From Heterotrichella gracilis (taxonomy: Eukaryota; Sar; Xanthophyceae; Tribonematales; Xanthonemataceae), in contig JAULBX010000115.1 in the NCBI GenBank assembly GCA_032358255.1, positions 1 to 64,000 of the forward strand: a stretch of DNA of 64,000 nt, given 5' to 3'. The notes under the pieces were generated by a model. It was not told the origin of the DNA. It ran no database searches and was given only the letters and a program-made list of their open reading frames with translations. The translations under genes were made by a program, and so were the position numbers. Below, in pieces: positions 56,601 through 64,000 of this stretch (within the stretch, counting starts at the first letter, position 1; every line of letters begins with the position of its first letter).

Positions 56601-59600
56601 GCCCTGGAGCACATGGAGAGGTCGGCGCATGTGAGTGTGCCCTTGCTGTGCATCACCATGTCTTTTGGAAATTTTACGTATGCAGCAACCCTTGCTGCAA
56701 ATAAAATCCAGTGGATCGCCACATGCCTTGCAAGATCCCAGCAATATGCCTTGAAAGCAAGCAGCAAAAAGCCGCTTTTCAACTTTTATACTGTTATGAT
56801 AATGGTTTGCAAATACCCACGGATATGCACAATGGTACTGACTGCAGCACTGTTGAATTGAATTGGTTTTGCAGGCTGGGGCCAGCCCCAACACCACTTC
56901 ATACAACACCGTCCTGGCAGCGCTGCTCAAGGCGCTTGACACAGCATCCCTCCAGGAGAGCGCTCTGATTGCTGCCAAAGCCATTGCCATTCTGCAGTCC
57001 ATGCAGAACCTGGCCACCGGGGCATTGCCTGACGACGCAACCTATGGCACCACAATCACCGTAATGATCAAGACAGGGAATGTCTCCCAGGCCTTGGCCA
57101 TCTATGACATAATGGTGCTCAAGGTGGGTATTACAAGGACATCGGTGGTAGTACAAGGATATCGATGGTAGCACAAGGATATCCTGACAATGCATTTAAA
57201 CTTGTCCTACATTAGAACAATGTGGCTGTGTCGGAAGACGCATTGGTGTAATATGCATGAACCCTACAACAGGGTTGTTGCATGTTTCGCCCATGTCTCT
57301 CCTGACTGCAGCCACAGCGTTCTGGTGCAGGATAAGGCTAACATGGCACATTTGCAAGGCATTTGTAGGATAGCGACCTGCTGAGCTGCTCATGTGCTGC
57401 ACATGTAGTTTCTGCTGTCACGTTGCTGGCACCCGGTGTGTCTGCCCCCACTGGGGGCGTTATGTTCATTTATTATTTTTTGTGTGCAGGTACAGTGACC
57501 TGCAGCGGTCTGCAGCGGCTGTACACAGGGCATGCAATTCCGTCTGATTGCCTATGGGTTTGTACCATGCAGTGACAAAACGTCTGGGCATCATTGGTGC
57601 AGGGTTACCCGCTGGAGGCCTCCAGCGTGGCGTTGATGATCTCCTGCTGTGCCGAGAAAGGCTACATTGCACCTGCAATCACTGTGTTCAAGAACAGCAA
57701 GGAGCAGGGGGGCGAGGTACACGTGTCGGCCTGCAACATGTTGATTGCAGCCTGCATTGACCGTGGTCTGCTTGACCAGGCCCTTCAGGTGTACTCAGAC
57801 ATGCAGACGCTGAAGCAGGTGAGGTTGTTCTGCCACGTGTGTGATGATACCGCTGTTTTCAGTTACACTGTGGAACAGCTGCATGTAGCCTCAAAAGGTC
57901 CCGTTGGTGACAATACACTGTACTAGCACAGCCAGGGGACATGTGCGTGCACAGCAATTACTTTACAGTTGCTGGAAGCCATGCAATGTGTTGCAGTAGT
58001 GGACATTCAAGCCTGACGCAAGATCAAAGTGCGGGCCAATGCTGCGCAGTCTGTAAACACTTTGCATGTTGGAACATATCCTATGGATCCCATGATTCCA
58101 TCACAGTGACTGCTGGTACCTTGTAGTCTTTGCTCGAGCGTTCTACATCTCAAAATGAAACCCTATCGCTTGCTCCTGCAGGCCCCAGATGGTGTCACCT
58201 ACCACACCATGGTTGTGGGTTTCCTCAAGGCCGGCCATACAAAGCTTGCTTTTGAGCTGCTGCTGAGCTGCATGAGGACTGGCCTGGAGCTGCCAGCTGG
58301 CGGGCCACAAGTGTGCCACGCGGTGGTTCAGGCAATGTGCCAGATCGATGAGAATCATGTACTGCAGTCAGTCAAGGTACTGTCACACCAACGCAAACTA
58401 AGGAGATTGCAAGGGTGATGTCTGTGTGTTGTGACGTCCCTTGTTGTGCGTGCTACCCTTAAAAACGCAGATCAAAATGTGCTATTTTGAAACAGACCGC
58501 CCACGAATGGCTCATAGGGTGATCCACATGATAGAACATGTAGAGAATTCAAGGACCAGCAACCTGTCACTTTCCCATCAATAAATACAGCTCTTACGTG
58601 ATATGCCATCCCTTCATTTGCCACCGTCAGTAGGGGCGATGCCATTTCTATAGCACCACGCATTTCAATTCCATGAAATTCGCAACTGTGACTTGAAGAA
58701 TGTTTGTTGACACTCCTCCCCTTGCAGGATCTTATCCAGGCGCCCACTGCACCTCCCCCCCTCCTCATCTACTGCCTGCTGATGGTGCTGCAGAGGCGGG
58801 AGGATTGGGTTGCTTCTTTGCAGCTGCTGGAGTGGATGCAGGTATGGCACATCTGTATCAACAGCATGATCAATGATCGTGCACTGCTAGTGACTGGGCA
58901 TGGTTAAGCACGTATTATGCGGACCTGTGCATATTATATAAAGTCCGACTATCCGAGGAATCTGATAGACCTGGTCGTGTTTTAAAAATGTGACTGTTGA
59001 GTCAGTACGTTAGACAATCATCATGGATAATTACAGGACATGGTATTGTCAATGACCAGGGTTAACCAGGGTTAGTACAATAAGGCAGGCCTTGGTGTGA
59101 TTATTATCAAACACCACTGGCGCTCTCCCAATTTTGGGATTACATTGATGACAACTTGGCCACCCATGGTAGCTCAAGGCTGCGCGTGCCAAAGGGAATA
59201 GTGGTTGTGAGTTGTACGGGAATATATGGAGCCTTTCAGTGAGTGCTCAGGAGTCCTGTCTATTCTCACTGGTAACAACAGGTGTCAATTGAGCATGCCG
59301 CTGCGGAGTTGTCCTTGCTGCTCAGTGCCCGCACACCTGGTACTGTCACGACTGAGGGCAGCAGGTGTCAGGCCCGCTTTGTGGACAAATCCAATAGCAG
59401 CATGCTCAATGTGTCAGATTTCAAAAAGGTCGAACTTGGTGCACAAGTGGCTTTGGCCTTTGTATTGCTGCGTTCCCCAATTTAATCTTCATCCGCAGGT
59501 CATAGTCAAACCTTACAATCACTGGCAGCAGGAATTGCTAACCTTTTGCAACAGTCGTGACAGCACAGGTTTGGGAATTTTACTGCCAGTTTCTGTTGCT

Positions 59601-60885
59601 GTAGGGTTCGAGTTTGATCTAATCATGGAGATCAATTTGGGGAATGCAGCAGCGGAAAATGCATATCGCGCACTAATAGCAAAAACGTTTTGCCTGGAGA
59701 TTCAGTACCAGTAGGCACAGTACCAGCAAGGGACTGTTGCTCCATTGCAACCAATTTGGAAGCAGGCCAGGGCCCTGGTGATCCACACAGAGCCTTACCC
59801 TTTGCCCACAACCCCTCTGGATGTCACATAGATATACCTTCCTGGATCAGGATTCTGTACACACGCTGAATGGCTCCAAGGGTAGTGGAATGTGTGCCAC
59901 TGTAAATCCTGTCTACAACCCACGGCAAGCTGAATGACAGCAAGGCCCAAAAGGCATCAGTGACAAACTATCATTCTGCATTAGTTTAACTGTACCTTGT
60001 GGTTTGAAGCAATACCCCCCTTGTGCAGGACTCCTCTCACCCGTCTCTGCCTGATGCCACCAGCTTCACCGTAGTCCTGGACACACTGCTGCACACAGGC
60101 AATGGCGACCAGGCGGTCACCCTGTGCCTGCACGCACACATGGCCAAGGTCTTCAGCCACTACAGCATTGAACCAAACTCTGGCAATGGCAGCCCTGCGC
60201 GCGTGTCAGACGTGGTGGATGTGCATGGGTGCAGCGTCCAGGGAGCTGCAGTGGTGGTGCTGTCCTGGTTTGCTGCGCTTTCGATGGAACAGTCACGCGG
60301 CAACGGTCTGGCTGCTGATGTGTACAAAATCATCACAGGTGAGGTTGTCATTCTAACCTGTGTCGCCTGTGCGATGCGTGTGCAGCACGTTTGCGACACC
60401 CAGTGCCTGATGTGTCACACTGAATAACCACAAAAGATTGGAACCTTGAGCAGGATGCATTACATTGTGCTGCACAGCAAACCAGCTTTTGCGTTGTGAC
60501 AGTTGCAAATCTGCCCCACTACTTATACATGTCTGCTGTGTTGGCAAATGTGATTTGCATGGACCCTTCATTGTCATCCGTCCCTGGGACAGGTGATGGC
60601 GACAGGGGCGCGACTCTCTGCAGCCTCTTCACAGATGTCTTGACGCAGGGCAAGGCCAGCAGCCTCCCATTCAACCTGCAGCACCTGGCGGCACACTTCC
60701 CCAAGATCCAATGCAGCGTAGCCACAGTTGATGCAACCGGCAGCGGGATTGCAATGCAGAAGGAGCACCTGCAGGCTTGGCTTGACACGGTTGAGAGCGT
60801 GAAGCCTGCTGATGCGCAAGGGGTCCAGTCAGCAACAGCCAATTATTCAGAGGGACTGGCAGCTTCCGGAGACGCTGGGGCATGA
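50647..60885 (+). CDS. PPR-SMR protein, probably organellar
   Basis: Pentatricopeptide repeat proteins with a C-terminal SMR domain bind organellar RNA or DNA; plant GUN1, pTAC2 and SVR7 are examples. Seventeen exons join in phase: 50647-50849, 51199-51287, 51516-51653, 52083-52213, 52520-53565, 53816-53930, 54311-54397, 54945-55250, 55677-55802, 56487-56630, 56875-57123, 57603-57818, 58182-58376, 58728-58841, 59282-59428, 60029-60338 and 60593-60885, giving 1302 residues. PPR-like units begin near residue 95 (MVSKLSRDGHWRKGLEVFEA, then TAITNSAINACGKG). They resume after a Ser/Pro-rich insertion (about 245-535) and include DTVSYNTVLKACGNALQLDQ, SVITYNTLLNSYAQLGQWAE and NTTSYNTVLAALLKALDT. The SMR part has VVDVHGCS (about 1163-1170) and IITGDGD (1203-1209). 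The short N terminus lacks an obvious transit peptide, so a missed upstream exon is possible. Confidence 0.88.
53553..53613. repeat. telomere-like insert flanked by 16-bp direct repeats at a splice donor
   Basis: AGGCATCCGCCAGGTC occurs at 53553-53568 and again at 53598-53613. Between the copies lie 29 bases of telomere-like sequence (cctaaaccctaaaccctaag..). The repeat spans the 5' splice site of PPR-SMR exon 5 (GCCAG|GTC), so the donor is present twice. Using the second donor would read into a stop. Confidence 0.9.
54491..54735. repeat. foldback (MITE-like) element in PPR-SMR intron 7
   Basis: The left half contains GCCAGACCCCTCTGATTCAG, AGGTAACTCGGGGTAA and CTCTGACATG. The right half contains their near reverse complements in reverse order: CATGTCAGAGGGGTTTATTC, CCGAGTTACCT and CCAGAGGGATCTGG, with further cctctgattcag/ctgaatcagagg pairs inside. 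The whole 245 bases can fold on itself. It has no coding capacity, and no target-site duplication is clear. Confidence 0.8.
56305..56486. repeat. dispersed repeat, copy B, supplying a 3' splice site
   Basis: Related to 22475-22610. It contains an internal tandem duplication of the ggtgc.agccagtggccccct part (about 56370-56400 and 56430-56460). It ends ccccttgctttctttctag, directly followed by PPR-SMR exon 10 at 56487, so the repeat tail provides the polypyrimidine tract and AG. Confidence 0.8.
57126..57185. repeat. three tandem 18-20-base units after a donor
   Basis: Variants of acaaggatatcggtggtag follow each other three times, starting two bases after the start of the intron behind PPR-SMR exon 11 (exon end 57123). 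Confidence 0.8.
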
Positions 60886-63800
60886 GCTTCACTACAATTC
60901 AGCCACTCGTAGCACGAATTGATCTACTGAACAGGCTGTAGGTTTCAGATCCCTCTGCTTGTGGCCGGCAGTACTGTGCGGGCATGAAGATCACCAAGGC
61001 TCCATATCGGAATGGCAATCGTTGAGGACGGCAGGTGACACCATTAAGCCTGCATTGCAGATCAGCTTCAGCACATGTGTGTGATCAAGCGCCATCGTGC
61101 GCCAACCCATGTGAGTTGACCAACCATCATTGGGTGTTGTCCTTTAATAATATTGTATATGTGTGATTTTTTTTGCAGTGTTTTATCATGATGCCTTTTA
61201 GTGCGTGACAAACAACCTATCCAGCAATCAGGCAGCATTGAGAAGCACTTTTCCCGGTAATATTAATGGCTGGTGGAAGTATCCATTGGTAGATTCCGAC
61301 ATCTATAGGTGCACACGTGATAATTTGGGTCTCATTGATAGGTGGACCGTTGATCCGACTGCAGAAATGCTGTTATCTCAGGGAGAGGCAAGGGTAGTCT
61401 GTATGTCCTGTCTCCAATGATGCAGTCTTTATGCGTTTTTCAAGTGGGAAGTTGTCCGTGATAACCACACAGTTTGCATGACGGGAGTGCAGCAAAAAAC
61501 AATTTATACACATGCATGATCCATTTTTCTATGTATGCTGCCTGATGTCCCCTTGCCAATGGTTGTTCTGCTGTTAGATTGGTTGCGTTTTGTTTTGAAG
61601 TGGCTTCTACGGATGTTTTGACGTGAGAAGTCACTTACAGTACACAGCCAATTTACACCAGTTTCAGCAGGATGCATGCATTGTTCATCATTAGGATAGT
61701 GTATTCTGAGTATTGCTACCAACTAGGCAGATATATACAAACGTGGCCACTGGGTTGCACTCATGGTACATACATTTTCAGCAATGATGGCAACGCCAGG
61801 GGCATTTATGCTTCAACTCGAGTTTCAACTGATAAGCTTTACGTTGAATTTTTCGTGCTGAAGTCAGTCCCAATTTGGATCAACCTGTTGCGAACTCAAG
61901 GCAAGCGTGCCTTGGTAGGCGTATGTGACTTTTTATAGTTTTAGAGTTTGATTTATGGTTCATGTATTACCCAAGATGACACCAAGTTGGTTTTACACAT
62001 GTGACATGCGCCCTTCGTGTTCAAGTTTTTGGTTATGTACTAGTGGCCTGCGCAGCTATGTATGCCTCAACACTGGTGATCCCATGGGGCCTGTTTGTAG
62101 TCGATAAATTGCACGTTGCTAGCTAAATAACATAGGCTTGGAAATTTTTGTCATAGATGCATCATGTCATAAGGCTTATAGCTAGCACATCATGTCACAA
62201 TTTCACAGCTTGATGATTTGTTGGCGCATCAGGTGTTGATCAGGATCAATTTTTGAGGATGACATGCTAGTCACCCACTGTCACGATCTTGGTTTGTGAA
62301 ACTGCATTAGTGTGCTAGCTAGTTAAAGCGTTATCTTTGGTGCCAGTTGCCGTAGCGGCGCTGGTGAGATGGGCCGATAGTGTCATCAATGCGCTGGAAT
62401 TAATGCGCCGCGCACTGCCAGCTCAGCTTGGATAATAAAGTAAAATGCTTTTGTGGCCCATGGGCTGTTGTCTTGAGATGGCTTGTAGATGGTCTAGAGG
62501 AGAAGGGTTGTTGTGTGTGTCCTTTTATGAATAAATTTACAGTGTGTATCAGCTTTTTGAACTGGTAGCTACTGTAGTACATGGTATGTTGATCTTTTGA
62601 CAAAATTTTCAAGGCTTTGATAGGAGCATTATGATATCAATTGCCTATAGGAGCATTATGATATCAATTGCCTGCATCAGCAAATGCCTGGCTGCAGGTA
62701 CCTGTAACGGCGTTGTAGGTTTTTGAGATATAGACATCGCAATGACATGTCAGGTCTGGTCTGGTCTAATACAGGTGTTTACTAGTCTAAGACTAGTGAA
62801 ACAATCAGCCTGCACAGGGCTCCTGGCAGGCTGCAACAGTTGTTGTTATGGATTGATCGCTTTATACTAGTAAGTCGACTCACTGTGACCACTGTGGAAT
62901 GGGTTGTCAATATTCAATATTACAATTTGTAGCTGATAGCATGGCATGCGAAGCGCTGGCAGTGGCACCCAGGGGCGTGCCACTAGTAGACTAAATCGAA
63001 TATATTGACGACATACATGAAAATTCATTGGTATGAAACCGTGACGGCCAGTGGTGCTGTCGATTAAAACGTCGCTGCACAAGCCACAGGGTTGACAAGT
63101 TATATACACATGGCAACGCCATGACGGATATAAATGCGGCAGTGGTGGCCCCAGGCAGCCCGTCAAGCTTTCTGCCACTACGCCTGGCAGGCCGCCGGCA
63201 GCGACATCATGTTGCTGTTGCTGCCAACCCTGAGTGGGCCACAAGTGACTCCGTTCAGGATGGCTTTGTTCATAAAATAATTTATGATATCAATCATCAT
63301 CAAGCCGCTTTGAGTGACTGTTGCAGTTGACTTGCAAGCATTGCTGCGTGTTGCATCCATTGGCACTTGCCAACATCTGAAGATGATCAATGATTTAATC
63401 AGAGAATTAAGTAACAGAAGGGACCCCATGGCGACCGTGACAATTAACCATTGAATTTTGGCTGCAAATACAGAATCACTCTAGGTCACCCACAGAGCCG
63501 CTAGTGGCAGTGCCACTCAAAACCTACACATGCAGCATCTAATCCCTTTGGAAACAAATGCCTGCATTGTTGGCGACGCAAATAATATACTTCAGTAATG
63601 AATTGTTCATTGACCAATGATTGTTGTGTACTTTGTACAGCCGTTGTGCGGCATGCACCACTCCACATGTCCATATGCACCGGCTGGTGAGAAACAAAAG
63701 AAGTGATATTGATGTAATAGGGGAAAACCAAAACGAACTGTTGATCAGCCTAAACCTACAGGGAACCACATCTCTCAAATATGCCGGGGACTCGTCAGCG

Positions 63801-64000
63801 CGCGACCACACGCCAACTCACTCTGCCCCACTTGCAGTTGCAAAACGTAGCATGCTGACTGCTGCAAATAAACAACCATGAATAACCTGACCATGGACAA
63901 CGCTCCTTGGTGAGCACGCATGCCCCTCCAGGTCGCAGTTGCACCTATGTCCCTGCAAAAATGTCCGCATACGCAGAGCTTGCCAAAAACAGTTTGCTGC
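60886..64000. other. 3' flank of PPR-SMR gene and unassigned sequence
   Basis: The 3' UTR is expected at the left. The rest is AT-richer and has no clear gene. A 27-base unit (ataggagcattatgatatca...) is exactly repeated at 62620-62646 and 62647-62673. A possible first exon on the plus strand at 63121 is listed separately. Confidence 0.45.
63121..63247 (+). CDS. possible transit-peptide exon of a downstream gene
   Basis: An ATG frame reads MTDINAAVVAPGSPSSFLPL and then RLAGRRQRHHVAVAANPEW, rich in A, S, R and P with few acidic residues, as in a chloroplast transit peptide. It ends at a possible GTGACT donor about 42 codons in; otherwise the frame runs to a stop at 63330. The body of the protein is not found before the window ends. 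Confidence 0.25.

Overview
The window is nuclear DNA of a green alga, most likely a chlorophyte. The genes are cut into many short exons by GT-AG introns. Several encode plastid or plant-lineage proteins: class-II DAHP synthase with a transit peptide, a NARA5-type PfkB protein, an SnRK2-like kinase, a plant-type tomosyn and a PPR-SMR protein. Plant-type telomere heptamers (CCCTAAA/TTTAGGG) are scattered through introns and spacers. I saw no sign of a bacterial, organellar or viral replicon. Exon boundaries were worked out by hand from splice signals, reading phase and family conservation; no alignment or transcript was available.

Layout. 1-2.2 kb: repeat-rich spacer. 2.2-4.3 kb (-): class-II DAHP synthase. 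5.1-7.0 kb (+): F-box/leucine-rich protein with a damaged or unusual frame. 8.1-12.6 kb (-): SnRK2-like kinase, 9 exons. 13.6-15.1 kb (+): helical protein of unknown function. 15.2-22.3 kb: a segmental duplication of about 2.3 kb, each copy carrying a differently broken copy of one small gene, with a small unknown gene (-) between the copies. 22.7-32.6 kb (-): complete 20-exon tomosyn-like WD40/R-SNARE gene. 33.5-37.4 kb (+): TFIIIC (GTF3C2-like) WD40 subunit, 5' end unresolved. 38.4-41.2 kb (-): MoaA/CNX2. 42.3-44.1 kb (-): NARA5-like PfkB protein. 44.7-45.5 kb (+): proteasome beta-4 (PBD/PSMB2). 45.5-50.6 kb: mostly unassigned. 50.6-60.9 kb (+): 17-exon PPR-SMR protein. 60.9-64 kb: unassigned.

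The genes are single eukaryotic units, not an operon. Several pairs share short divergent upstream regions (DAHPS/F-box, kinase/helical gene, tomosyn/TFIIIC, NARA5/proteasome). Their roles are general housekeeping and plastid functions: aromatic amino acid and cofactor synthesis, plastid gene expression, vesicle fusion, Pol III transcription and protein turnover.

The most unusual signal is structural. In at least four genes, pieces of exons, often including the 5' splice site, are repeated in a neighbouring intron. In two cases the direct repeats flank a short telomere-like insert exactly at a 5' splice site. Two copies form clean in-frame phase 0-0 exons (45 and 93 nt) with their own splice sites. 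Telomere-like heptamers recur just downstream of 5' splice sites and in one case form the donor itself. This suggests a continuing process of telomere-repeat insertion and local duplication that remodels exon-intron boundaries.
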